From the NCBI RefSeq assembly GCF_003467125.1, contig NZ_QSFA01000016.1, positions 240 through 60,008 on the forward strand: a stretch of 59,769 bases of DNA. The letters are read 5' to 3'. Position numbers and translations under genes: made by a program. The notes under the pieces are model-generated. The model searched no databases, had not been told where the DNA came from, and saw nothing but the letters and a program-made list of their open reading frames with translations. Source of the DNA: Megasphaera sp. AM44-1BH (GTDB lineage Bacteria > Bacillota > Negativicutes > Veillonellales > Megasphaeraceae). Numbering within the stretch: the stretch's first letter is position 1; each line of letters opens with the position of its first letter. Positions 1 to 9,000 of the stretch are shown piece after piece.

Positions 1-2
1 CC

Positions 3-32
3 TGGGAGGATAGGAAGCCGCTGATTAAGTGA
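3..32 (+). CDS. Possible C-terminal tail of an upstream gene (partial)
   Basis: Reading from base 3, an open frame gives WEDRKPLIK and a TGA stop at 30-32, directly followed by an intrinsic terminator. The arrangement fits the last residues of a gene that begins left of the window. Ten codons are too few to identify a family, and another frame also stops nearby, so this is tentative. Confidence 0.25.
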   Translation, partial: WEDRKPLIK

Positions 33-63
33 AAAAGCACTAGCTTACGCTAGTGCTTTTTTT
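32..63 (+). terminator. Intrinsic terminator of the upstream transcript
   Basis: The inverted repeat AAAAAGCACTAGC / GCTAGTGCTTTTT has a TTAC loop and runs into a T-tract. It separates the gene left of the window from eno. The A-run on the left arm means it could also act on the minus strand. Confidence 0.85.
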
Positions 64-134
64 GTTGTTAGTGACAAGTGGCTAGTAGGGAATGAGGCGA
101 CCTGGGCCTGCGACCTTTCCTTCTGTGGCCCTTT

Positions 135-162
135 TTGTCTGACGAGGAAAATATGTTAGAAT
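135..162 (+). promoter_or_regulatory. Putative sigma-70-type promoter of eno
   Basis: TTGTCT at 135-140 and TAGAAT at 157-162 are separated by 16 bp. The transcript would have a leader of about 120 nt. The match is moderate; no better promoter is visible between the upstream terminator and eno. Confidence 0.4.
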
Positions 163-200
163 ATATCATATAGGAGGTGATTCACAAAGGCTGACGAGGT

Positions 201-293
201 ATGATGAGAAAAAATCTGGCTATTTTCTATAATAAACACAATGCAGTATTTGCTATGCAGGATATATTGACAGAGGAGGTTTTATTATTATGA
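201..293 (+). other. Possible leader peptide overlapping the eno start
   Basis: A 30-codon frame starts at ATG 201 (or ATG 204) and ends with a TGA at 291-293 that overlaps the eno ATG (290-292) as ATGA. The eno ribosome binding site lies inside it. GAGG at 196-199 is very close to the ATG, so initiation would be poor. It may be chance; if translated it would couple to eno. Confidence 0.2.
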
Positions 294-1585
294 AAGATAT
301 TCGTATTGAAAAAGTCGTGGGCCGGGAAATCCTTGATTCACGTGGCAATTCTACGGTGCAGGCCGATGTGTTGTTATCTGACGGGACCTTAGGCCGCAGT
401 GCTGCCCCCAGCGGCGCCTCGACAGGACAGTTTGAAGCTCTGGAACTGCGTGATGGGGATGCCCGGCGCTTTGGGGGCAAAGGCGTTACCCAGGCTGTCG
501 GTCATATCAATACAATTTTACAAGATGTCCTGAAAGGACAGAATCCTTTTGATACATACGGTGTTGACAGTCTGATGATCCATGCCGATGGTACGCCTGA
601 CAAGTCGCGGCTCGGTGCTAATGCCATTCTAGCCGTATCACTGGCCTGCGCCCGTGCGGCAGCTGCGTTTCTGGGGATTCCCCTATACCGCTTCCTCGGC
701 GGCGTCAATGGCAATTATCTGCCCGTACCGATGATGAATATCCTGAACGGCGGTGCCCATGCGGCCAATACGGTTGATGTCCAGGAATTTATGATTATGC
801 CGGCAGGTGCTCCTTCTTTCCGGGAAGGCCTGCGCTGGTGCTCCGAAGTTTATCACGCCCTGGCCGATCTCCTGAAAGCGAAAGGCCTGGCGACTTCCGT
901 CGGTGACGAAGGCGGTTTTGCTCCCGATTTAGCCAGCGACGAAGAAGCCATCCAATATATTCTTCAGGCCATCGAAAAAGCCGGCTATGAACCGGGCAAG
1001 GATTTCGTCCTGGCCCTCGATGCCGCTGCCAGCGAATGGAAGGGACCGAAACAAGGCGTCTACGTCCTGCCCAAGAGCGGCCAGTCCTTCACGACGGACG
1101 AACTCATTGCCCACTGGCAGAAACTGTCCCAGACATACCCCATTTATTCCATTGAAGACGGACTGGATGAAGAAGACTGGGATGGCTGGACAGCCTTGAC
1201 GAAAGCCTTAGGTCAGCGTGTACAGCTCGTAGGCGACGATTTATTCGTAACCAATACGAAGCGTTTGGCCAAAGGGATTGCCCAGAGCTGTGGCAACGCC
1301 ATCCTCATCAAGCTCAACCAGATCGGTTCCGTATCGGAAACGCTGGAAGCTATCAAGATGGCACACCGCGCCGGCTATCGGGCCATCGTCTCCCATCGTT
1401 CCGGTGAAACAGAAGATACGTCCATTGCCGATTTGGCCGTCGCATTGAATACAGCCCAGATCAAGAGTGGCGCGCCGAACCGCAGCGAACGCGTAGCGAA
1501 ATACAACCGCCTCTTACAAATTGAAGATGAATTGCACGGACAGGGCATCTATCCCGGCTTCCAGGCCTTCGGGATTCAGCGCTGA
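290..1585 (+). CDS. eno: Enolase (phosphopyruvate hydratase)
   Basis: Cytoplasmic glycolytic enzyme that interconverts 2-phosphoglycerate and phosphoenolpyruvate with Mg2+. The 431 residues match the usual family length. The N-terminus carries the REILDSRGNSTV signature, followed by the SGASTG loop (substrate lid), the metal-ligand region SIEDGLDEEDWDG, and near the C-terminus LIKLNQIGSVSET and SHRSGETED with the catalytic Lys and the substrate-binding His/Arg/Ser. The ATG at 290 is preceded by GAGGAGG at good spacing. The gene has its own promoter and terminator and stands alone; the following genes are convergent. The identification is secure. Confidence 0.98.
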   Translation: MKDIRIEKVVGREILDSRGNSTVQADVLLSDGTLGRSAAPSGASTGQFEALELRDGDARRFGGKGVTQAVGHINTILQDVLKGQNPFDTYGVDSLMIHADGTPDKSRLGANAILAVSLACARAAAAFLGIPLYRFLGGVNGNYLPVPMMNILNGGAHAANTVDVQEFMIMPAGAPSFREGLRWCSEVYHALADLLKAKGLATSVGDEGGFAPDLASDEEAIQYILQAIEKAGYEPGKDFVLALDAAASEWKGPKQGVYVLPKSGQSFTTDELIAHWQKLSQTYPIYSIEDGLDEEDWDGWTALTKALGQRVQLVGDDLFVTNTKRLAKGIAQSCGNAILIKLNQIGSVSETLEAIKMAHRAGYRAIVSHRSGETEDTSIADLAVALNTAQIKSGAPNRSERVAKYNRLLQIEDELHGQGIYPGFQAFGIQR

Positions 1586-1640
1586 GCGTAGTGATCCTGT
1601 CTCCACGTACAAAATTCATGTAGAATAGGAATCAAAAATT

Positions 1641-1696
1641 CCCCAGGTTCCGTCAGTCCATATTCGACTTTTGGCGGAATCCGGGGTTATTTTTAT
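1641..1696 (+). terminator. Terminator downstream of eno
   Basis: CCCCAGGTTCCG (1641-1652) pairs with CGGAATCCGGGG (1675-1686) with one mismatch, followed by TTATTTTTATTT. It overlaps the 3' end of the convergent pdxA-like gene. Confidence 0.75.
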
Positions 1697-2700
1697 TTAT
1701 TATCAGAAGATGATAGGCATATTCCTTTGGCGAAGCGGATGCCAAGGTCAATGGCACTGAACATGCTGTCTTCTTTGGCAATGCCTTTGCCGGCGATGTC
1801 GAAGGCCGTACCGTGGTCTACGGAGGTGCGGATAATAGGCAGGCCCAGTGTGACGTTGACTCCTGTATCGAAAGCCATCATTTTCATGGGGATATGACCC
1901 TGGTCATGGTACATGGCCACGACGATATCGTATATTCCGTTATATGCTTTCAGAAAGACCGTATCGGGCGGTACCGGTCCGTCAACGTTCAGACCTTCTG
2001 CCCGGGCTTCTTCGACAGCCGGGATGATTTCTTCTATTTCTTCCCGGCCAAAGAGGCCATGTTCCCCACTGTGCGGATTGAGGCCGGCGACGGCAACATG
2101 GGGGCGGCCCAGTCCCAGACGCTTCATGGCGTCATGGGCGAGGTGAATGCATTCCAGGACCCGCGACTTTTTAGCCCGGTCGCAGGCTTCGCGAAGAGAG
2201 CAGTGGGTGGAAACGTGGACGACGGACATGTTCTGGCTCCAGAGCATCATCGTGTAGTGCTTTGTCCCTGTAAGCGTAGCGAAAATTTCCGTGTGCCCGT
2301 CGAAATTATGGCCCCCTTTATGAAGGGCTTCCTTATTAAGAGGCGCCGTCGTGACGACCTGGATCCGGCCTTCCATGGCATCGCTGATAGCGCGGGCAAT
2401 ATACTGATAGGCAGCATCGCCGGCGACCGGTGATACCTTGCCGATTTCGATATCCTTTCCGATTTCCAGATCGGTGACGGAAATAATGTTGATATGGCCG
2501 GGCCGGAACTCTGACGGTGATGAAATGACTGCCAGCGGCGTTTTGAGATGGAGCAGCTGATGGTAATATTGAAGTACGCCGTAACTTCCGTAAATCAGGA
2601 CTGATTGCTGATATTCCGGTCTGGCATCAATAGCTTTCAACGATACTTCCGGACCGATTCCGGCAGGATCCCCCATGGTTATACCGACAAATTGATTCAT
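1693..2700 (-). CDS. pdxA2: PdxA family 4-phosphate dehydrogenase, probably D-threonate/D-erythronate-4-phosphate dehydrogenase (PdxA2)
   Basis: A 335-residue PdxA-fold NAD-dependent metalloenzyme. Visible motifs are the N-terminal GDPAGIGPE, the TAPLNKEAL segment, the metal-ligand region GHTEIFA, the NPHSGEHG segment and MYHDQGHIPMK with its metal-binding His. In vitamin B6 synthesis PdxA oxidises 4-phosphohydroxy-L-threonine. The PdxA2 subgroup acts on 4-phosphorylated four-carbon acid sugars and yields dihydroxyacetone phosphate after decarboxylation. The immediate neighbours, a DUF1537 kinase and a DeoR-type regulator on the same strand, favour the catabolic role over pyridoxine synthesis. 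The start is the ATG at 2700, preceded by GGAGG. It is the last gene of the operon. The family is certain; the substrate is inferred. Confidence 0.9.
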   Translation of the reverse strand: MNQFVGITMGDPAGIGPEVSLKAIDARPEYQQSVLIYGSYGVLQYYHQLLHLKTPLAVISSPSEFRPGHINIISVTDLEIGKDIEIGKVSPVAGDAAYQYIARAISDAMEGRIQVVTTAPLNKEALHKGGHNFDGHTEIFATLTGTKHYTMMLWSQNMSVVHVSTHCSLREACDRAKKSRVLECIHLAHDAMKRLGLGRPHVAVAGLNPHSGEHGLFGREEIEEIIPAVEEARAEGLNVDGPVPPDTVFLKAYNGIYDIVVAMYHDQGHIPMKMMAFDTGVNVTLGLPIIRTSVDHGTAFDIAGKGIAKEDSMFSAIDLGIRFAKGICLSSSDNK

Positions 2701-2724
2701 ATGATTTCCTCCTGTTTCCCCGCT

Positions 2725-3930
2725 CTAGGCCTGGCGGGGGATTTTTTTCAGACATTGAAGTGCATTCCATATATCCGGCGCTTTACCAAAGGCTCCGGCT
2801 TTTGTCACGACGGGCAGTTGCGGGCACAGCCCTTCCAGCAGGCGTCCCTGGACGAAACCGGGAAGAATTTCCCGCTCGATCTGGAATCCGCGGGCCTGAA
2901 GTTGTTCGACGACGGCGATAGCCGTGTCACCGCCGGTGAGAAACAGTCCGCACAGGGCGTAGTGAGTGACGATGGCCGTAGCGGTCTGGCTGAGTATGTG
3001 TTTTGTAAAACCAGCCAGTTCATCAGATGAAAGGCCCCGTTTTTTTCCGTAGTCCAGGAACGTTTCGTATTCCTTCCGCGTTGCAGCAGCCGTGATCAGG
3101 ACGTCCTTTCCTCCTGATAGAGATGCTCTGACGGCGTCCAGATATGGCACGAGGGAAGCACCTTCATAGAGATGCTCCATGGGAAGCTGGTGGATGATGC
3201 CGCCATGGCTCCGGCAATAGGCCAGCTGTTCCATCGTGCGCGTACTGACACTGCCGACGACGGCCAGAGCCGGGGAGGGGGCATAGCAGATCTGGAGAAG
3301 GGCATTGGCAAGGCCGGCCGAACCAATCCAGAGAATCTTCTGTTTCTGTGCCATTCCCTGACGGGCAATGGCGTACAGATCATCATCCGTTGCGGCATCG
3401 AAGATGTATCCACCACATTCCCAGCCGGATTCCGGTATCTCTGTATGGATCGGCGAATCCAGACAGGGGGCGAACAGGTCGGAAAGCTGGTCTGTTTTCA
3501 AGGGATTGCGGGGGTCACGGGCAATCTCCGTTTCCATCAGAGGAACGCCGTAAACATAGAGACGGCCGTTCTGTACAGTCCGCCCCTGTGCAGGCAGTGA
3601 TGGGGCAAAGATGATGATGTCGGGATGGCAGGCGGCAATGACTGCTTTGATTTCTGCCGTAATATTGCCGCGCAGCGTAGAATCTACTTTTTTGTACAAG
3701 AAGCGGCAGCCACCGGTCTGTTCTACGGCAGAGGCCATGGCATAGACCCGGTTGTAGGCATCGGTTTCACTGATAACGCGGCTTTCACTGTCGATGACCA
3801 TACTTTCTGATCCCGGCCGGATGTCTTCGGCGCGGAGTATGACGGATACGGGAAGCCCCCGTTTGGCGACCTGGACTCCTGTGTCATTAGCCCCGGTAAA
3901 ATCATCGGCCAGAATGACAAATTCGTGCAT
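2725..3930 (-). CDS. dtnK: Four-carbon acid sugar kinase (DUF1537 family)
   Basis: The 401-residue protein starts with ADDFTGANDTGVQ, the hallmark of the four-carbon acid sugar kinase N-terminal domain. A C-terminal nucleotide-binding domain with LFLTGGDTA and PVVTKAGAFG follows. The family phosphorylates D-threonate, D-erythronate or related acids at O4 using ATP. It sits 24 bp upstream of the pdxA2-like gene, the usual kinase-dehydrogenase pairing. The ATG at 3930 has a strong GGAGG upstream. No transporter or aldolase for the pathway is present here, so uptake must be encoded elsewhere. The acid-sugar specificity cannot be read from sequence alone; dtnK and denK are both possible names. 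Confidence 0.88.
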   Translation of the reverse strand: MHEFVILADDFTGANDTGVQVAKRGLPVSVILRAEDIRPGSESMVIDSESRVISETDAYNRVYAMASAVEQTGGCRFLYKKVDSTLRGNITAEIKAVIAACHPDIIIFAPSLPAQGRTVQNGRLYVYGVPLMETEIARDPRNPLKTDQLSDLFAPCLDSPIHTEIPESGWECGGYIFDAATDDDLYAIARQGMAQKQKILWIGSAGLANALLQICYAPSPALAVVGSVSTRTMEQLAYCRSHGGIIHQLPMEHLYEGASLVPYLDAVRASLSGGKDVLITAAATRKEYETFLDYGKKRGLSSDELAGFTKHILSQTATAIVTHYALCGLFLTGGDTAIAVVEQLQARGFQIEREILPGFVQGRLLEGLCPQLPVVTKAGAFGKAPDIWNALQCLKKIPRQA

Positions 3931-3945
3931 ATTTCATTTCCTCCT

Positions 3946-4713
3946 TCAGACGTGATGAAAGGTAAGACCGTGTTTTTCAAACAAAGCCAGTTCCTGGCTG
4001 GTGGGAAGATAATCACTGATAACGGCATCTATGTCGAGAATACTGGCAATCGTATATATTTTATGTTTCCTGAACTTTGAACGGTCTGCCAGCAGGATGA
4101 CTTCGTCAGATCCATTCATGCAGGTTTTTTTGACTGCGATTTTTTCGGCGTTGGCAGTCATGATGTGCCAGTCGGGAGTGATGGACTGCGTACCCAGAAA
4201 ACAAATGTCAAAATGGAACTGTCCGGCCATTTGAGTTGCCAGAGGCCCGCAGACGGCACCGGAAGAGGCATCTATTTTCCCGCCCAGCAGGATGACAGTC
4301 ATGCCCTGGGCGGTTGCCAGTGTCTGGGCGATGACCAGATCATTTGTCACGACAGTGAGCGTATTCCATTTCTTCCGGGCCATGAGGAACGCCAGTTCAT
4401 AATTGGTCGTTCCGGCATCCAGGTACAGACACATGGCATCGTCTATTTCTGCCAGCGCGGCAGCAGCTATCTTCTGTTTTTCTTTCCGGTGTACCTGCTG
4501 GCGGTTGTGATAGGCGGCTTCCTGTACAGACGATTCGGACAGTACGGCCCCGCCATGACTTTTTTTGACCAGTCCTTGTTGTTCCAATACATGCAAATCA
4601 CGGCGTATGGTCATGGGTGCAACTTGTAGTTTCTCAGCCAGTGCCTGCACGGTTACGATCTGCTGGGCATACAATTCATCCATGATGCACTGACGGCGTT
4701 GAACCGGTACTAT
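3946..4713 (-). CDS. DeoR/GlpR family transcriptional regulator
   Basis: Regulator with an N-terminal winged helix (VTVQALAEKLQVAPMTIRRDL, helix-turn-helix ending in the family MTIRRDL motif, then HGGAV). A DeoRC sugar-phosphate sensor domain follows, including LDAGTTN and VTND near the effector site. It probably represses its own operon and responds to a phosphorylated acid sugar. The start is unusual: a perfect AAGGAGG (4723-4729) lies 9 nt upstream of an ATA codon at 4711-4713, and the resulting N-terminus MVPVQRRQC fits the family length. The frame is open up to a TTG at 4752, which has no ribosome binding site. The next ATG (4683) would remove part of the first helix. About 255 residues from the ATA. 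Confidence 0.85.
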   Translation of the reverse strand: MVPVQRRQCIMDELYAQQIVTVQALAEKLQVAPMTIRRDLHVLEQQGLVKKSHGGAVLSESSVQEAAYHNRQQVHRKEKQKIAAAALAEIDDAMCLYLDAGTTNYELAFLMARKKWNTLTVVTNDLVIAQTLATAQGMTVILLGGKIDASSGAVCGPLATQMAGQFHFDICFLGTQSITPDWHIMTANAEKIAVKKTCMNGSDEVILLADRSKFRKHKIYTIASILDIDAVISDYLPTSQELALFEKHGLTFHHV

Positions 4714-4787
4714 TTTTACACACCTCCTTGTTGTATTAACAAAAATGAACAATAAATATGGTAATTAGTGTTCTTTTATGTTTGTAT

Positions 4788-4816
4788 ATTATAACAAAGA
4801 CAGGATGTATCGTCAA
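4788..4816 (-). promoter_or_regulatory. Promoter of the deoR-dtnK-pdxA2 operon
   Basis: Read on the minus strand: TTGACG (4811-4816), 17-bp spacer, TATAAT (4788-4793). This is a near-consensus sigma-A promoter. Between it and the gene, GAACA (4747-4751) and TGTTC (4769-4773) form an inverted repeat that could be an operator for the DeoR-type protein, but this is only a guess. Confidence 0.8.
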
Positions 4817-5168
4817 TAGCGAGCGGAGTAACACAAATTGAATAAGTTATTATGTTATATAAATGAATAAAAATTCATCTAAACACAGGAACACAAAAAG
4901 TGGGCCGATTTGAAAATAAAAAAGAGAATATGAGAATGAGGAAGCTTTTTTATGTGTCATTTGCATAATAAAATGACCAATTAGTCTGGAACATTATGAA
5001 ATTATAAGTGAATATGGCGGATTTTTTTCATTGTTGAAAGAAGCAATATTGATTTTTGGTTACAATGGTGTAGAATATAACTACATGTATCATACAGATG
5101 CATACTGTATATATATATCATATTAATAAATAAATACGAATGTTTGTAATGTCATAAGGAGATTTGTC
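4817..5168 (+). other. AT-rich divergent intergenic region with a putative adhesin promoter
   Basis: No gene is visible. A small perfect inverted repeat ATGAAT-AAAA-ATTCAT lies at 4863-4878. A plausible promoter for the rightward adhesin gene is TTGATT (5049-5054), a 16-bp spacer and TAGAAT (5071-5076). The adhesin ribosome binding site AAGGAG is at 5157-5162. The region is clearly more AT-rich than the flanking genes. Confidence 0.5.
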
Positions 5169-6068
5169 ATGAATCGCATATATAAGGTAATCTGGAACAG
5201 AGCCCGCCACTGCTATGTGGTTGTTTCTGAACTGGCCACCCGGTCGGGAAAAGAAAAATCGCGGCATCTGACGGTGGTTGCCCGCCTGGCGGCAGCTGTT
5301 ATCTGTGCAGGTGCGCTGTCTTTGGGAATGGGGACTTTTCAACTGGCGGAGGCAGCAGAACCTGCTGCAGCCAGTACGACCCAGAATCAGTATGTGGCGT
5401 TTCTTGTAGTACAGAACAGCAATGATAATGGACGGGATACGAATACGTTTAATGGAGCCACCTATCACAAAGTGACCCTTTCCGATGGGAAGACCCGCTA
5501 CTGGGTCCGGGACGGCTATACCTTGACCGAACAGGACGCTCAAAAATACACTTCTCTATCCCAATCGGATAAAAGATATGATGTGGCGTATACGGGAAGT
5601 GGTCAGCAGCCGTCGGATATCCTCTCCAGTGCCACTTCAGCTGTTTCCTCTACGGGAGTCTCCACCAATGCAGGAGAAACACTGAATCAGGTCACGGCCA
5701 GCGCCTTTGAAGGCCTGAGCCAGGGTGGCGGTACCCAGGTACCCGGGAACTGGGATTACATCATCTACGACCCTTCATGGGAAGGCCATACCCAGGCCAA
5801 TACCTCCACCCGCACGTATTACAAGGACGGCTATGCAGATATGTACAATCGTTCTGCCAGTGCCACTGGTTCCCCTCTGGGATTTGTGACCACCACCGAT
5901 GCCAATTCCAAGCTGGTGTGGAATGGAACGTTGAACCAGTATACTTATAATGGAAAGGCCGTGGATACGTCTTACCTGTATGTAATCGGTGGAAAGCTGG
6001 GCGTGTTCACCAATTATGATAAGTCTGAAGTCTACGAAGGTACGGTGCCAACAACGAAATCCTCATGA
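5169..6068 (+). CDS. Trimeric autotransporter adhesin, N-terminal fragment (frameshifted)
   Basis: The first 31 residues (MNRIYKVIWNRARHCYVVVSE...) are an extended signal peptide region (ESPR) typical of large type V secreted proteins. A hydrophobic core (LAAAVICAGALSLGMG) and a cleavage region near AEAAEP follow. The rest is passenger sequence without obvious repeats. The frame stops at 6068, but the protein clearly continues in the next frame: ATG 6065 overlaps the stop as ATGA. Adding one base near 6040 (GGT to GGGT) restores a smooth reading ...EGYGANNEIL. This fragment carries the only secretion signal, so without correction the adhesin cannot be exported. Either a real inactivating mutation or a sequencing error. 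Confidence 0.85.
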   Translation: MNRIYKVIWNRARHCYVVVSELATRSGKEKSRHLTVVARLAAAVICAGALSLGMGTFQLAEAAEPAAASTTQNQYVAFLVVQNSNDNGRDTNTFNGATYHKVTLSDGKTRYWVRDGYTLTEQDAQKYTSLSQSDKRYDVAYTGSGQQPSDILSSATSAVSSTGVSTNAGETLNQVTASAFEGLSQGGGTQVPGNWDYIIYDPSWEGHTQANTSTRTYYKDGYADMYNRSASATGSPLGFVTTTDANSKLVWNGTLNQYTYNGKAVDTSYLYVIGGKLGVFTNYDKSEVYEGTVPTTKSS

Positions 6069-9000
6069 CGGCCATGAAGGACGGGACCTACTACAGCTAT
6101 TGGGCGGCTCCAGTTACCGATCCTAATGCCACGATGGAAACCTACCGGGTATCGGACTACAACAAGGATCTGGCTACCCTGAAAGACAACGATGTAGCCC
6201 TGTATCACAATGATATCAAATCCGTAGATATGACCAAAGGAGGCACGACTACTGCGCCTACGGCCACCATTACCACCATGCGTAACGGAAACGGCACGGC
6301 CCAGGCAGTGGACGGGTCCATTACCGTCGCCGGCGGGGGCGGTACTAACGGGCAGGATACTACGGTAACTTTGTCCAACACCACCAATGGAGCCAATGTG
6401 TCCCAGACTTTTACCACCGGTTCTAAAGTAGTGGCCAATACGGCTTCCACCGGGTCCAGTGAACTGCAGAGCCTCTCCATCAACGGTAAGGATTATACAA
6501 CGGCACTGAAATTTGGCGGGGACAACCATAGCACTACTACCATCACCAAAAATCTCAGTGAAGAACTGGACATCCTGGGCGGGGCGGACAGCACCAAACT
6601 GACGGATAACAACATCGGGGTCAACGCTTCCGATAGTACCCTGAAGGTCCAGCTGGCCAAAGATGTGAATCTCACTGATGCCGGGTCCCTGACTGTGGGG
6701 AATACGAAAATCGATACCAATGGCCTGACCATTGCCCATACGGACAGTACAGGGGCCAGCAATAATGTGATCCTTACGGGAAGCCAGATTTCTATGGGAG
6801 GCAATCAGATTACCAACGTGGCTTCTGGAGGAGATGTTGGCACCAATGGAGCTAACATCAACGACATCATCCGCGTGTCCCAGGAAAAAATCCATATTGA
6901 AGGGGACAATAAAAATATTACGGCCACTTCCACTACGAATCAAGATACCAATATACGGACCACCACGGTGAAGCTGAATGATACGGTGACCCTGGGCAGC
7001 GATGCGGCCAAACAGGTGATTCTGGACGGAACCAAGGGCACGGTTTCTCTTGGCGATACAGGGGATGCCAACAGCACGACTGCCATTAAACTGGATGGTA
7101 CGGCTGGAACGGCAAAAATCGGCAAAATTGCTATTGGCCAGCAGTCTTTTGATTATACCTACAAAACTCCCACTTATGACGCAACGGGCAAAATGAGCCT
7201 GGCCGATGCTTCTGCAACGACCAGCGGCACCTTTGTCACGGGCCTTTCCAACACCACCTGGACACCGGGAAACTATGTGAGCGGCCGGGCGGCTACGGAA
7301 GATGAACTGGAACAGGCGGGACGCCATTTCCTGAGCATCGGAACGACGGTGGCGGAAAATACTCTGGCCAACTACTACAATGACGGGGCCACTGGGACTA
7401 ACTCCATGGCCTTCGGGGTGGGGACAAAATCCAGCGGCAATTTTGCTGTTTCCATGGGCATCAATTCCACCGCCAGCGGCCTGGGAGCCTTGGCTGTAGG
7501 GTATAATTCTGCGGCTTCCGGTACGGAATCCGTGGCTGTGGGCACCCAGAACAATGCCAGCGGAAATTACTCAGTGGCCCTGGGGGTGGGGGCCAATGCG
7601 GGGACCGCCAATACAGATTCTTCTTCCACCGCCAACGGGGCAGCGGTAGCTGTGGGCTTTACGGCTTTAGCCACCAGGACCGGGAGTTCCGCCTACGGCT
7701 ACAACGCCCAGGCTACGGCCGATGAAGGTACGGCTCTTGGCGTGGCTTCCATTGCCAGCGTGGAAGGGGGCGTGGCCCTGGGCGCTCATTCTGTGGCCAA
7801 TACGGCAGAAGGAGTCAAGGGTTACCTGGCGGAAACCACCGATACGTCCCCTGCCTGGGTTTCCATCGGCGGCGCCGTGTCCCTGGGAGGGAAAACCACC
7901 GATGAAGAGGGCAAAGCCATTACGGTTTCCCGGCAGATTACCAACCTGGCTGCCGGCACCAACGATACGGATGCCGTGAACGTGGCTCAGCTGAAAGCAG
8001 TGGAAAGCAAGGGGCTGAACTTCCAGGGGAACAATACGGATACTACTGTCCATATGAATCAGGGAGGCACTCTTCAGGTCCAGGGCACGGGCACCAAGGC
8101 GGCCACGGAATATTCCGGGGAAAACATTCTGGTCACCGGGGTCAATGAAACGGCTGATGACGGGAAGACCGTCACGACCAAACTGAACATCGGACTGGAC
8201 AAGAACATCCGCGTGGACAGCGTCACAGCCGGTCAGGCTACGACAGATTCCGTACAGGGATATGCAGGCTTTGTAAAGATTGTGGGCCCCAGCGCTGACA
8301 GTACCAAATATGAAGCTACCTCTCTGGGGGTGGGCTACGGGACGGCAGACGTCAACGGCACCAATATCAACCGGCTCCAGTATATTGATGGGGACGGCAA
8401 CACCCGACATGACGTAGCCACACTGGATGACGGGCTGAAACTGGCTGGGGATGCGGGCACCGGAACGGTAAAACTGGACAGCACCCTGAGTGTTACCGGC
8501 GGGGAAACATCTTCTGCCAATCTGGCTTCGGGGAACAACATCGGCGTCACCGCCAGTGACGGGGCCCTGAAGCTCCAGCTGGCCAAAGACCTGACGGGAC
8601 TCAATTCCGTCACCGCCGGGACCGTGGTCATGGGCAGTCAGGTTGACGGTGCTGATGCAACCAAAACTGGAAATTATGTCACCGGCCTGGACAACAAGAC
8701 CTGGACCGTAGGAACCACCAAAGCTGTCAGCGGCCGGGCCGCTACGGAAGACCAGCTGAAGAGCGTGTCTGATGTGGTGGATACCAACCGGACCAATATT
8801 GCCACTAATACTGCTGATATCGCCAAAGGCCTAAATTTCACCACGAATACCACCGATGCTTCCAGCACCACGGGCTACAAAGTGGTGAACAAGGCTCTGG
8901 GGGATACGGTATCCATCAAGGCCTATGATGTTCAGAGTGGTCACACCTACAAGACGGACAACCTGACTACTTCCATCGATGACAGCGGGAACATCACCAT

